Shown here: in pieces, positions 23,023 through 31,857 of the stretch | Layout of the letters: the number at the start of each line of letters is the position of its first letter | Numbering within the stretch: the first letter of the stretch is position 1 | Source: Pseudazoarcus sp963975885 | GTDB taxonomy: Bacteria; Pseudomonadota; Gammaproteobacteria; Burkholderiales; Rhodocyclaceae | Assembly (NCBI GenBank): GCA_963975885.1 | Contig: CAXBIS010000005.1 | Location: forward strand, 124,001-188,000 | DNA length: 64,000 nucleotides | Direction of reading: 5' to 3' | The notes under the pieces: generated by a model | Database searches by the model: none | What the model saw: the letters and a program-made list of their open reading frames with translations, nothing else | What the model was told of the DNA's origin: nothing | Made by a program: the position numbers and the translations under genes

Positions 23023-24504
23023 TTAATCCTCGTCGTCGTCGAGCGCGTCGGCGGCCAGTTCGGACGCCGAGAAGCGCACGCCCAGTTCTTCGGCACGGTC
23101 GCGGAACTGCTTCATCTGCTCGAGCACGTCCAGCGGGTTCTGGCCGCGGCGGCGGATAGCTTCGATCTCGCTGGCCAGGCCGGTTTCGATGAGCACCTTC
23201 CATGCGGTGGCCTCGCGCACGGGGTCGATCCACGGCATGGCCGCGGCGATGTACATGGCGTCGTCCTCGGTACCGGCGACGACATCGCGCGGAATCGGGA
23301 CCACGCGCGAGAGGTGGCAGGCGCGGACGAACTCTTCCCACACCGGCTGCTGCAGCTCGCCGACCATGTCGTCGGTGAGGCAGGCGTAGTGCACCCACTG
23401 CTCGACCAGCTCCTGCCGCTGGGCGCTGTAGGTGCCGTTGTAGTCGCGGCTGACGGATGAGTACGAGGCACCGAGGCCGGCGGCGACGGCGCGCAACTGG
23501 CCCTGGCGGAATGTGATGAGGTTGGGGTTCGGGCGCTTGGAATCGACCAGGTCGATTTCCTCGCCGACGCCGAGGTCGTCGATGATGGTGCCGGGTTGCA
23601 GCTTGATTTCGCGCGGCGGCGCGGGCGTCTCCGACGGCTGGTAGATATCGGGCGAGCCCTTGCGCACGTAGGCGGTGAGCATGGCGGCGATCTTGGCCGC
23701 GACGCGCTCGGACTCTTCGTAGTCCTTGATGTCCTCGAGGCGCGTGATGATGCTGGCGAACTCGCTCACGCCGCGCACCTGGCCGATGTGATCGAGCGTC
23801 GCGATGTGCAGCACGCGGTCCCACGGGATGCGCACGGTGTTGCGCGTGTAGGGCATTCCGATGCGGTTGGCGGGCTGCCGCAGCACATGCACCGCGCGCG
23901 GCTTGCCCCATGCGTTGCGCTCGACGCCCTGGACGATGCCGCGCGCGTCGTCGTTGAAATCCATGGGCACCCAGTCGGCCTCGAAAGCCTCGATCGAGAA
24001 AGGCACGCGGGATCCGTGGTCCAGATCGGCGCGCACACCGGTAATCATCTGGCCGAACACTTCGCCGTCGCGCAGCCACGACCACGCCAGGGCACGCTGC
24101 ATGCGCGTCCAGGGCATGCGGTGCGTGACCTCGGGGCGGCGTTTCCAGTCTCGCCAGGCCTCGAGCAGGTCGCGCGCATACTCCTGATGGATGGTGCCGT
24201 CGCGCCGGCGCGGCTGCGGATCCACGCCGACACCCTTCGGCCCGACGATGTTGTTGACCATGACGCGCAGCGCACCACGCGCGATGTCGTGGTTGCGCGC
24301 CAGGTGGCGCGCCTGGGCGCGCACGGCGGCAGCGCCCCGCTGCACCAGTTCGTTCTGGCTGCCGCGCTCTCGGTGGAACTTGCGCAGGCGGGAAGGCTCG
24401 CCGGCTTCGTAGTGGGCGAGCACGGCACGAGCCGCGCGGCGGCGCAGGGCTGCACCGGGGGCGAGGTAGGCGATGAGGCGGTCGATTGCGTTCATCCGCG
24501 TCAC
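23023..24504 (-). CDS. Portal protein, lambda gpB type
   Basis: 493 residues from the GTG at 24504, which overlaps the gpW-like stop; an ATG three codons on is also possible. Family marks: SQNELVQRGAAAVRAQARHL then ARNHDIARGALRVMVNNIVG near the N-terminus, DGEVFGQMITG, and LGASYSSVSRDYNGTYSAQR in the crown region. The portal ring is the DNA entry and exit channel of the head and docks terminase. The C-terminus ends in an acidic DDDED. It is preceded by gpW and followed by the protease-capsid gene, the canonical order. Confidence 0.9.
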   Translation of the reverse strand: MTRMNAIDRLIAYLAPGAALRRRAARAVLAHYEAGEPSRLRKFHRERGSQNELVQRGAAAVRAQARHLARNHDIARGALRVMVNNIVGPKGVGVDPQPRRRDGTIHQEYARDLLEAWRDWKRRPEVTHRMPWTRMQRALAWSWLRDGEVFGQMITGVRADLDHGSRVPFSIEAFEADWVPMDFNDDARGIVQGVERNAWGKPRAVHVLRQPANRIGMPYTRNTVRIPWDRVLHIATLDHIGQVRGVSEFASIITRLEDIKDYEESERVAAKIAAMLTAYVRKGSPDIYQPSETPAPPREIKLQPGTIIDDLGVGEEIDLVDSKRPNPNLITFRQGQLRAVAAGLGASYSSVSRDYNGTYSAQRQELVEQWVHYACLTDDMVGELQQPVWEEFVRACHLSRVVPIPRDVVAGTEDDAMYIAAAMPWIDPVREATAWKVLIETGLASEIEAIRRRGQNPLDVLEQMKQFRDRAEELGVRFSASELAADALDDDED

Positions 24505-24716
24505 TCGCCCGAGAGGTTGGCGACGGAGAATCGCAACCCGCTACCGGATTGTTCGCGGTTCAGCTGGCGTTGCAGGCGGTCGATCTGCGCCTGCACGTCG
24601 CGCAACTCGGCCATGCGGTGGGTGCGGTCGCCGCCGCGGAATTCCTGCGCCTGGAGGATCGCGGCCTCGGCGGCGAGGTAGGCGTCGAGTCGGGTCTGCG
24701 TGGTGGTGGTAGGCAT
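24501..24716 (-). CDS. gpW-like head completion protein
   Basis: 71 residues: TRLDAYLAAEAAILQAQEF, GGDRTHRMAELRDVQAQIDR and LQRQLNR, which is the gpW pattern of lambda-type phages (two helices with a short hairpin). gpW stabilises packaged DNA and prepares the portal for tail joining. It overlaps the portal start by 4 bp. Length matches lambda gpW (68 residues). Confidence 0.8.
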   Translation of the reverse strand: MPTTTTQTRLDAYLAAEAAILQAQEFRGGDRTHRMAELRDVQAQIDRLQRQLNREQSGSGLRFSVANLSGE

Positions 24717-24799
24717 TGCGCGCGCCGGTGGCTGTAGGCCACTGCACGCTACTGCGCAGGCTGTGCCATTTTTAGGGGCGCGGTGTCACAAACTGCGCA

Positions 24800-25096
24800 T
24801 CACGCAGCCTCGTTGCGGCGCACGACGCGATAGACGGTGCGCGCACTCACGCCGTAGCGGCGGCAGATCAGCGTGAGGTTGCGGCCGTTGAACTCTGCGC
24901 GGATGCGCTCGTTGCGCACCCGCCGTGCTGATGCGTGCATGGCCGGGATGTAGTAGTCGTCACCGCCGAGACCCAGCCGCGAGGCGTTGAGCAGAATCGC
25001 CTCGGCCAGCGCACCGGCCGCAGCCGGCTTGATGCCGAGGCCCTTCTCGAGCGAGATGGCGATGACGTCTTGCAGGGTTTGGGTGGCGCGGCTCAT
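24800..25096 (-). CDS. Mor-family transcription activator-like protein
   Basis: 98 residues from ATG 25096, which overlaps the terminase stop. The C-terminal half, RRVRNERIRAEFNGRNLTLI followed by CRRYGVSARTVYRVVRR, is the helix-turn-helix of the Mor/C activators of Mu-like phages. The upstream DDYYIPAM matches the Mor linker. Mor activates middle or late promoters by contacting RNA polymerase. Finding it in the packaging operon is unusual; it may activate late transcription, or it may be a repurposed head-operon protein. Confidence 0.7.
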   Translation of the reverse strand: MSRATQTLQDVIAISLEKGLGIKPAAAGALAEAILLNASRLGLGGDDYYIPAMHASARRVRNERIRAEFNGRNLTLICRRYGVSARTVYRVVRRNEAA

Positions 25097-27054
25097 AGGC
25101 GGTTGCTCCATTCGGAGGGGGCGATGGGGTTGGGCTTCGGTTTGGCTTCCTTCCTTTGAGCGGGCTCGGCAGGCGCCTGCATACGATTGACACCATCCGC
25201 CCCTGTCGCGACTTCGGCGCTGTCGATGACGCGCGCTTCTGCCGCGTCCCAGTCGGCTTTGGTGCGGCGGTGCAGGCGCAGCTCGGGGTGGTGGGCGGCG
25301 GCGTAGGCGTAGCCCCAGGTGTCGAGCGGTTCGTTGCGCGCACCGCGCCGCTTTTCGAACCGGTTCTTGGCGGGGTTGTAGGTTTCGGAGACGAGGCCGG
25401 TGTAGAACTCGTGCGGCAGTTCGTCGCTGAAGTGCACGAGGCGGGCTTGCTGGTCCTTGTCGGCGTCGGTGGACAGGCGCGAGAACAGCATATGTTTGAT
25501 GGCGACGGTGCCCACGTGCCAGATCATGACGCCGCGCTTGTCGGTGCGGCCGGACCAGGTAACGTCTTGCGCCTTGGGCCGGGAGAGGACCGGGGCGTTG
25601 TTCGGCACGGCACCGAAGATGGCCATGGGGCGATGCACCACGCGGCGACGCACGAAGGCCTTGACGGCTTCGGTGCGGTGGCCGCCGGCATCGATGGCGA
25701 CCGCCTCGACGCGCAACAGGCCGCCCCGCACGTGCTGAATGGGGCGGTTGAGCAGATCGGTGAGCGCGGTCCACACGGCTTCTTCTGCGGGGTCTCCAGG
25801 CAGCTCGATGTAGTCGAGCGTCCAGGCGGACATGCCCCTGCCCCACCCGACGACGTGGACGGCGAGGCGGTTGTCCTGGGTGTCGACGCCGGCAGTGATG
25901 GCGAGCACGCCTTCGGGGGCGGTGCGCAGCGGGTAAGCCTCGGCGCGGTCGGCGATGAGGTTGTGCTTGACGGCGCGCATTGCCGGGTCTTCCCAGGGCT
26001 CGGCGAGGCGGTCATTGACGAAGGTCTTGAGGCGGGCGGGGTCGGACTGCGCGGCGATCCACATTTCAGCCAGATCAGCCCAGCGCGGACCCAGGCCGAG
26101 CTGGTAGTAGAGGCAGTTGATGTGATAGCCGCGGGTCTTGGCTTCGGGGTTTTCGGACACCCACTGGCCGGCGGCGATCATGGCGGTTTTGTGGTGTTCG
26201 TCGATCATTGCGCCGCAGTCCTGGCAGACGTACCAGGCATGGGTGACGACGCCTTCGGGGGTGCGATCCCAGTGCAGGCCGGACCATTCCAGCGGCTGAC
26301 GGTGGCCGCAGTGCGGGCACGGCACGTGATAGCGGCGGCGGTCGGACTTGAGGTATTTGGCGTGCGTTCGGCTGACGCCGAGCAGTCCGGGCGTGCTTAT
26401 GAACAGTCGCTTGTAATTCCCGGGGAATGCGCTGGTGCGCCCTTCGAGCATGTCGACGGGGTCGTCACCGGTGGTGAGACTGCCCGCGAATTCGTCCAGC
26501 TCGTCGACGATGAGGTGGCGCACGCTGGTCTGCTTGAGGCGCTGCGGGCTTCCCGCGTGCTCCATGTAGAGCTGACCACCGGCGAAGTCCTTGAACGTCC
26601 GGGTGTTGCTGGCGTCGCGGCTGGCTGTGCTGACCAGGGCGCGAGAAACAACCGGCACATCCTCGATCATCGGGTTGAGCTTCTGGTTCACCCACTTGAG
26701 CATGGAGACCTCGCCCGGCAGGCACACCATCACGGGGGCCGGCGCGTGGTCCATGACATAGCCGAGGGTGGTACGGGCGATCTCCGACTTGCCGAACTGG
26801 ATGGGGAACATCGCCGTCACATCCTTGACCGGGCTGCGGGCGCTCATGCAGTCCATGGGCTCGCGCAGCGGCGGGTTGCGATCGGTGCGCCAGCGTCCCG
26901 GCTCGGCGCTGCTCTTGCTGGAGAGCACGAAGTGCAGATCCGCCCACTGGCTGACGGTGATGGGCTTGCGTGGCTCGACCGCGCGCGCCGCAACAGCGGC
27001 AAGGCGCTGCGCGGCGGGTGCGTGGGTGGCGTCGGGTAGGAGGGGTGCGTTCAC
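25093..27054 (-). CDS. Terminase large subunit, gpA type
   Basis: 653 residues. The ATPase half has VTAMFPIQFGKSEIARTTLG with an atypical Walker A (QFGKSE, about residues 86-91), and VRHLIVDELDEFAGSL as Walker B. A zinc-binding insertion follows (VPCPHCGHRQPLEW and YVCQDCGAMIDE). The nuclease half includes ITAGVDTQDNRLAVHVVGWG with an active-site Asp. It packages DNA into proheads and cuts it. The gpA family usually works with cos ends. It sits between a 69-residue gene and the Mor-like gene, with 4-bp overlaps. Confidence 0.92.
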   Translation of the reverse strand: MNAPLLPDATHAPAAQRLAAVAARAVEPRKPITVSQWADLHFVLSSKSSAEPGRWRTDRNPPLREPMDCMSARSPVKDVTAMFPIQFGKSEIARTTLGYVMDHAPAPVMVCLPGEVSMLKWVNQKLNPMIEDVPVVSRALVSTASRDASNTRTFKDFAGGQLYMEHAGSPQRLKQTSVRHLIVDELDEFAGSLTTGDDPVDMLEGRTSAFPGNYKRLFISTPGLLGVSRTHAKYLKSDRRRYHVPCPHCGHRQPLEWSGLHWDRTPEGVVTHAWYVCQDCGAMIDEHHKTAMIAAGQWVSENPEAKTRGYHINCLYYQLGLGPRWADLAEMWIAAQSDPARLKTFVNDRLAEPWEDPAMRAVKHNLIADRAEAYPLRTAPEGVLAITAGVDTQDNRLAVHVVGWGRGMSAWTLDYIELPGDPAEEAVWTALTDLLNRPIQHVRGGLLRVEAVAIDAGGHRTEAVKAFVRRRVVHRPMAIFGAVPNNAPVLSRPKAQDVTWSGRTDKRGVMIWHVGTVAIKHMLFSRLSTDADKDQQARLVHFSDELPHEFYTGLVSETYNPAKNRFEKRRGARNEPLDTWGYAYAAAHHPELRLHRRTKADWDAAEARVIDSAEVATGADGVNRMQAPAEPAQRKEAKPKPNPIAPSEWSNRL

Positions 27055-27260
27055 AGCTTTCTCCCGAAATCAGACGGAACGCCAAGATTGAGCGCCAGTT
27101 CGCGGCACTTGGACGCATCCGGCAGCGGGCGCTTGCCGGCGGCGCAGTCGAGCAGGTAGGCCTCGACGGTGACGCGGCGGTTGAGTTCGGCACCGCTGTG
27201 GCGAACGATTTGCCAGCGGTAACGCTGACGGATCAGAAACCAGCGCAGGCGCTCGATCAT
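27051..27260 (-). CDS. Small hypothetical packaging-operon protein
   Basis: 69 residues, basic and mostly helical (IERLRWFLIRQRYRWQIVRH, then VTVEAYLLDCAAGKRPLPDA). It overlaps both the small terminase gene and the large terminase gene by 4 bp, so it is co-translated with them. No domain is recognised. A role in packaging is possible from position only. Confidence 0.6.
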   Translation of the reverse strand: MIERLRWFLIRQRYRWQIVRHSGAELNRRVTVEAYLLDCAAGKRPLPDASKCRELALNLGVPSDFGRKL

Positions 27261-27811
27261 TTCCCCACCTCCGAGAACCGACGGGCTACGTCGTTGAGCG
27301 CGATTTCGACTTCATCAGCCAGGCGGGCACGGACCTGCTGTTCTTCGATGACGGGTGCGAGCTGGGGCGCGAGGGTGTCGGGCCAGGTCTCGAGGCGGTT
27401 GCGCAGGACGGTGAGGATGTCGGCCAGGGTGCCTTCGACTTCCGATGCAACCATGAGCTCGCCGGCTTCTTCGCGGTAGCGGAGTTGTTCGCGCAGGGCG
27501 GCGAAGTGTTCGCGCTTGGCGCGGGCGTTTTGATAGTCGTGATCGGCGATGGGTGGCGCTTCGTCTTCCGGGGTTTCGGGCAGCGGGGTGCCCTGCCCTG
27601 CACGCCGGCCGGCGGCGTGACGATCAGCAACGGCCTTTTTCGATGGGTCGCGAGTGGCTTCGAGGCGGGCGACGGATTCGGCGACGAGGACGCGCCGGCC
27701 ATCGGGGGTGAGCACGAGCCGACCATCCTTGACGAGCTGCGTGACGTAGCTGGGCTTGAAGCCCATGCGAAGCGCGAATTCGGTGCGGGTGACGGTTTCC
27801 GGGGCGGTCAT
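27257..27811 (-). CDS. Terminase small subunit, Nu1-like
   Basis: 184 residues. An N-terminal winged helix-turn-helix (TRTEFALRMGFKPSYVTQLV then KDGRLVLTPDGRRVLV) is of the Nu1 DNA-recognition type. A charged helical region (KREHFAALREQLRYREEAGE) and a C-terminal domain that would contact the large subunit follow. It recognises the packaging site. The site itself (cos) cannot be assigned here; it normally lies just upstream of the small terminase gene. Confidence 0.8.
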   Translation of the reverse strand: MTAPETVTRTEFALRMGFKPSYVTQLVKDGRLVLTPDGRRVLVAESVARLEATRDPSKKAVADRHAAGRRAGQGTPLPETPEDEAPPIADHDYQNARAKREHFAALREQLRYREEAGELMVASEVEGTLADILTVLRNRLETWPDTLAPQLAPVIEEQQVRARLADEVEIALNDVARRFSEVGK

Positions 27812-28602
27812 CGGATTTTGTCCATCTCACGCTGGTAGCGGGTGTTGAAGAGGCGCGTGTAGTTGTCTCGCACGATCTTGTTGCCGATGCCGTAGAAGTC
27901 GAAGCGGCGGCTGTAGCGCATGCGCCGGACAAAGATGAGGATGGGTTCGATGCTGCGAGCGCCGGCACCGGTGGTGGTGCGGCGGTAGATGCCAGGGTGC
28001 AGGGTCTGACGCCGGCCGCGCACGAAGTTGACGCCGGGAACAACGGCGAAGTACTCGAAGCCGGCGCGCTTGCGGGTGCCGCGGCGGCGGCGCTGGCGAG
28101 TGGCGGCAGTCATGTTCTGGATGCTGCCGGCAAGGCCGGATTCGGCGGCGGTGAACCAGGCGAGCACCTGGCGAATCTGGCCGGCGCTCATGTTGCCGTA
28201 GGCGTCGATGCTGGCCTTGGCGCCGGGCACGGCAAACCAGCCATCAGGCAGCAGGCCGCGTGCCTTGAGGGCGCGCTCGAAGGCCTTGGTGCGGCGCTGT
28301 CCGCCTTCGATCTGGACTTGCAGGTAGTTGTCGGAACGGGACCAGTAGCCGTCCTTCGGCTGGACGCGGGCGCCGATCTGGCCGCCGGCGCGGGGGAAGG
28401 AGATTTCGAAGGCGTTGAGGGTGAAGCGCGTGGGCCGGTCGAAGACGCGGCGCATTTCGCGGCGCTCTGCGGCAATGACGAGGTGGCCGGTTTTGCGCAC
28501 GGCCTCTTGCATGGCGATTTCGACAGCGCGCCGGCCTTCCTGGCCGAGGCGGGCCATGAGGCGTTGCATGTCGCTGGTGTCGGCGTTGAGTTGTACGGCC
28601 AT
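27808..28602 (-). CDS. Putative minor tail/virion morphogenesis protein
   Basis: 264 residues, strongly basic. The N-terminus (MQRLMARLGQEGRRAVEIAM, then AVRKTGHLVIAAERREM) resembles gpZ/HK97-gp10-type tail or neck proteins. The middle is Arg-rich. It is coupled by a 4-bp overlap to the small terminase gene. An upstream position before terminase is unusual for a tail completion protein, so the family placement is tentative. Confidence 0.5.
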   Translation of the reverse strand: MAVQLNADTSDMQRLMARLGQEGRRAVEIAMQEAVRKTGHLVIAAERREMRRVFDRPTRFTLNAFEISFPRAGGQIGARVQPKDGYWSRSDNYLQVQIEGGQRRTKAFERALKARGLLPDGWFAVPGAKASIDAYGNMSAGQIRQVLAWFTAAESGLAGSIQNMTAATRQRRRRGTRKRAGFEYFAVVPGVNFVRGRRQTLHPGIYRRTTTGAGARSIEPILIFVRRMRYSRRFDFYGIGNKIVRDNYTRLFNTRYQREMDKIR

Positions 28603-28603
28603 G

Positions 28604-28798
28604 TCAGCGGGCCTCCTGGGTGTTCTGGGTGGCGCGGGGTTCGGGTTGCGACGCCAGCGGGGTGATACGTGCGCCGGCGAGGCCGTCGATGAGGCCGGCT
28701 TTGTGCAAGGCCTTGGCGAATTCGAACAGGTCGGGCTGCTGGCGCAGGGCGGCGTTGAATTGGGCGACGTTTTCCGGGGTGCAGGTGATGGGCTTCAT
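28604..28798 (-). CDS. Small hypothetical protein
   Basis: 64 residues from ATG 28798. Mostly helical (ENVAQFNAALRQQPDLFEFA then KALHKAGLIDGLAGARI) with a polar tail. The family is not recognised. It is the first gene of the late block after the repeat cluster at 28815-29086, with one base between its stop and the next start. Confidence 0.5.
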   Translation of the reverse strand: MKPITCTPENVAQFNAALRQQPDLFEFAKALHKAGLIDGLAGARITPLASQPEPRATQNTQEAR

Positions 28799-28814
28799 CG
28801 GGCAACCTCGCTGA

Positions 28815-29086
28815 ATTTCTGCCCGTGTGAAGGGTGTGAAGGGCCGCGCAATTGACCCTTCACGCTCAAACACCTTGTATTTACTGGGATGTGAAGGGTG
28901 TGAAGGGTGTGAAGGGTGTTTCCCGTGTACGCGAGAGCGTTTAATTTATTGGGGGTGGTGGGTGTGCTTCTCGCGTGTACACGCGCGCGTTTGCCCTTCA
29001 CACCCTTCACATGCCAGTAACGGCGCGGGTTTTGCCCTTCACGCCACCCTTCACACCGCCCTTCACACCCTTCACATCGGCGCATA
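28815..29086. repeat. GTGAAGG repeat cluster, candidate replication origin
   Basis: The unit GTGAAGGGT occurs repeatedly in one orientation (28826-28842 and 28889-28920) and then as CCCTTCAC in the other (28850-28862 and 28995-29078). The arms 28889-28919 and about 29045-29078 form a ~31-bp inverted repeat with a 3-base interruption. The intervening sequence includes AT-rich tracts (TTTAATTTATT). It overlaps only the last codons of the primase-helicase gene. Iteron-like arrays beside a replication gene are typical of phage and plasmid origins. Confidence 0.55.
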
Positions 29087-31477
29087 GTTTTGCCCCTTGT
29101 AGTCGGCGACGGCATTGCGGAAGGCGTCGGATTGTTCGGTGACCCAGGCGGTGAGGGATTCGCCTTCGGGCGGCTCGAGCTTGTCTGGCGGGAAGACGAA
29201 CGTGGCCTGCTTGACGACGGAGCCCTTCATGTAGCGGCAGACGGATTTGCGGGCGTCTGGGCGTTTACCGAGGCGCGCGAGCAGGATGTGCGCTGGCGCT
29301 GGCTTGCCGATGCCGTTGCGCTGGCACCAGGTGCGGTAGAGGTCGAAGATGTCTTCGGACTTGGCCGGCAGTGGTTCGATGCCGTCGATCTGGCCGGCGG
29401 TGTAGTGCTTCCAGAATCGTTCGGTGCTGTCGAGGCCGAGGTCGATGAGGTCGGCCTTGCTGCGGGTCATGGGCGGGTTGGTGTGGTTGGCGAAGTCGCT
29501 CAGGTCGAGATTGAGCAGGAAGTGATGCAGCGCGGCGACACCGCCGGCGGCGATCTCGCGCTGGACGTCGACGTAGAAGTGCGGCGAGAGCTTGGGCGGC
29601 GTCCAGATGACGACGAAGCGCCGGTCGCCTTCCTCGAGCATGAGGGGCTGCACTTCGTTGGACAGGAAGACGATGTTGACGTGGTTGCGCTCGTCGTGAG
29701 CGGTGACGTTCTTGGGGTTGATGCGAATCCAGTCGCCGGTGATGAGCGCCTTGACCTTGCCCTTGATGTGGTAGAGCTCTTGCCGGGTGACGACTTCGTC
29801 AGCGATGAGGAAGAGCTTGCGACTGGCCCAGTCATTGAACTTGTCTTCGACGGCGGACTGGTCGATGACCCGGCCGTATTCGTCGAAGATGGACATGTAG
29901 GCCTCGAAGAACATGTTCTTTCCAGCCCCCTGGGGGCCGTGGAAGACGAGGCTGGTTTTCATCTTCGCGCCGGGATTCTGGAGCGGGTATGCGAGCCACT
30001 TGAGCACCCAGTCGAAAAGCTCGCGCGGGTTTTCCTCGTAGCTGCAGAGGAACCGCAGCAGGTCGAGCAGCGTCTCGCATGTGCCCTTGCGCGGCTCGGT
30101 GGGCCACCCTCCCCAGAGGTTGCACTGGATGGTGTGGTCGGTTTCGGCAGGGTCGAAGCCGACTTCGTTGAGCCGCACGATTTGCTTCTCGGGCGATTCC
30201 ATCCAGTGGCGGTGCGTCTCGCGCGTGATGCAGGCGTCGCGCATGTCGGAGAGGCTAAGCAGCATGTGCTCGCGGTGGTCGAATACCGTTTGAGCACCGC
30301 CGTAGATGAGCGCGAATCGTTCGAGCAATTCATCGGTGGTGGCGAACGGGACAATCACCTTCCCCGCCCCCCCGGTGGTGGAGGGTCGCGCCGCTGTTTT
30401 CGGGGGTTGCACACCGAACGCGTCAAGCGACGCCTCTACCTGCGTGCGCACCGTATGAAGGCCTTCGAGGGCGTGAAGGTCGTTGAAGTCGGTGAGCTTG
30501 TGCCCCTGGCTGGTGAACTTGCCCCAGCGCGCCTCGTCATCGTCGAACCTTGGGGCGATCCAGTGCCCGCCGACGGCCAGCGCGGCGGAGCTTGCGCGCG
30601 ATCGGCCCGCGTTTTCGCGCCCGTGTGGCTTACCGCAGGCCGGGCATGGCTCTTCGGGCTTGCCCGTGCGCACGGGTGCGTCGCAATGCTTGCATCGGCC
30701 GAAGGCGTCGTCGTCTGCACAGATGACGATCCGGCACCCTGGGTATCGCTTATGCAAGGCCTCGGCGACCGGCTGCAGGTTGCCAGCGTCGAACGCCACG
30801 GCTACGGGCAGGCCGGTAGCCTCGTGCAACGTCGCGCCGGTGGCGTATCCCTCGGTCAGCAGGCACACCCAGGTCGGTGATCCGATCAGGTGAAAGTGCC
30901 CGCGCTTGGCCAGCCCGGGGGGCCAGAACTCCTTGTCACGCCCGGTGCGGTTGATGCGCTCGCCGTGGCGCTTGCGCGAGAGGATGAACTGCAGCCCGTG
31001 GATCCGGCCGGATATGTCCAACATCGGGACGACCACTGCGCCGCCTGGGGAGAAGCGCACGCCATGCGCCTGCACGCCCTTTCGCGTCAGGTAGTCGCTG
31101 TCACCGTCCTCACTGCACTTTCGCCAGGCGCGCGTCGCGGCCTCGGCCGCGCGTTCCGCCTGTCGGCGGCGTGACGCTTCGGCCTTGCGCCGATCTTCGG
31201 CCAGGCGCTTGCGCATCGCCGCGCGTTGCTCAGCGGACAGCGGCGTGCCCTTGATCTCGATCTTGCGCGCGCCGTTGTCATCGCCTCGCCACACGCCGAA
31301 CGATCCAACCAGCACGACATCGCCGCCATCAAGCGTGAGTTCGTGCACGGCGTACCAGCCGCGCTTCTCCCGATCGCCCTCGACCTTGCAGCGAACCAGC
31401 CGCCCCACCACCAGGTGGTCGACCATCAGGCCTTCGGCCTCGAGCTGGGCGATCACGTCATCGTAGTTATTCGCCAC
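29072..31477 (-). CDS. Phage primase-helicase (Toprim plus D5-type ATPase)
   Basis: 801 residues. A charged N-terminal region is followed by a Toprim-type primase core (VCLLTEGYATGATLHEATGL, then RIVICADDD) interrupted by a zinc motif (CKHCD...CPACG). A superfamily III/D5-like helicase has Walker A GPQGAGKN near residue 512, Walker B LFLIADEV, and sensor IVFLSNEVQPLML. The C-terminal domain resembles primase-associated domains. It should prime and unwind DNA at the phage origin. It is read leftward, downstream of the cII-like gene, as replication genes are in lambda. Confidence 0.88.
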   Translation of the reverse strand: MANNYDDVIAQLEAEGLMVDHLVVGRLVRCKVEGDREKRGWYAVHELTLDGGDVVLVGSFGVWRGDDNGARKIEIKGTPLSAEQRAAMRKRLAEDRRKAEASRRRQAERAAEAATRAWRKCSEDGDSDYLTRKGVQAHGVRFSPGGAVVVPMLDISGRIHGLQFILSRKRHGERINRTGRDKEFWPPGLAKRGHFHLIGSPTWVCLLTEGYATGATLHEATGLPVAVAFDAGNLQPVAEALHKRYPGCRIVICADDDAFGRCKHCDAPVRTGKPEEPCPACGKPHGRENAGRSRASSAALAVGGHWIAPRFDDDEARWGKFTSQGHKLTDFNDLHALEGLHTVRTQVEASLDAFGVQPPKTAARPSTTGGAGKVIVPFATTDELLERFALIYGGAQTVFDHREHMLLSLSDMRDACITRETHRHWMESPEKQIVRLNEVGFDPAETDHTIQCNLWGGWPTEPRKGTCETLLDLLRFLCSYEENPRELFDWVLKWLAYPLQNPGAKMKTSLVFHGPQGAGKNMFFEAYMSIFDEYGRVIDQSAVEDKFNDWASRKLFLIADEVVTRQELYHIKGKVKALITGDWIRINPKNVTAHDERNHVNIVFLSNEVQPLMLEEGDRRFVVIWTPPKLSPHFYVDVQREIAAGGVAALHHFLLNLDLSDFANHTNPPMTRSKADLIDLGLDSTERFWKHYTAGQIDGIEPLPAKSEDIFDLYRTWCQRNGIGKPAPAHILLARLGKRPDARKSVCRYMKGSVVKQATFVFPPDKLEPPEGESLTAWVTEQSDAFRNAVADYKGQNYAPM

Positions 31478-31577
31478 GCTTCAGTAACTCCCAGCCCGAC
31501 TGACTACACAGAAATTGGGGTCCAAATTACCCTCAAGCGCCCCCCCCAGGGAGGACCCGCGACTGGAATGGTCGCGA

Positions 31578-31616
31578 CTCGCGCGCATTGATCTGCAATC
31601 TGCAATCGCGCGCGAG
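31578..31616. repeat. Near-perfect inverted repeat upstream of primase
   Basis: Arms CTCGCGCGCATTG (31578-31590) and CAATCGCGCGCGAG (31603-31616) pair apart from one extra base, with a 12-base loop. It sits in the 173-bp gap between the zinc-finger gene and the primase start. It could be a regulator site, a transcription pause hairpin or part of an origin. There is no U-tract, so it is not a simple terminator. Confidence 0.4.
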
Positions 31617-31650
31617 ACAACCGCCTCATCCATCTCAAGGGGAACGGGGT

Positions 31651-31857
31651 TCAGCATCCGGAATGCCTCCGCCGCGCCTGCCAGTCATCCCGGCAGTCGG
31701 CGTCACAGAACGGCAGGCCAGGCGTCAGGCGCTCGCCACAGTTGTGGCACGTACCGCATGGCACGGGCGGGACATCGCGTGCGGCACGCGCCGCGCGCAG
31801 GGCCAGTTCGCGGTCGAGTTCTTCGCGCTCGGTCGCGCGATCGCTGATGTCGGTCAT
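31651..31857 (-). CDS. Small zinc-finger protein, DksA/TraR-like N-terminus
   Basis: 68 residues. The N-terminus (DISDRATEREELDRELALRA) resembles TraR/DksA-type small phage proteins. The C-terminal part has CGTCHNCGE and PFCDADC, a four-cysteine zinc site, followed by RDDWQARRRH as in DUF2116-like ribbons. TraR-type proteins bind RNA polymerase in the secondary channel. The match is partial, so DNA or RNA binding cannot be excluded. It is coupled to the preceding gene by a 4-bp overlap. Confidence 0.6.
   Translation of the reverse strand: MTDISDRATEREELDRELALRAARAARDVPPVPCGTCHNCGERLTPGLPFCDADCRDDWQARRRHSGC

Noticed and set aside
28815..29086. CRISPR-like array
   Set aside because: Repeat units are short (8-16 bp), occur in both orientations and have no regular spacers; no cas genes are present.
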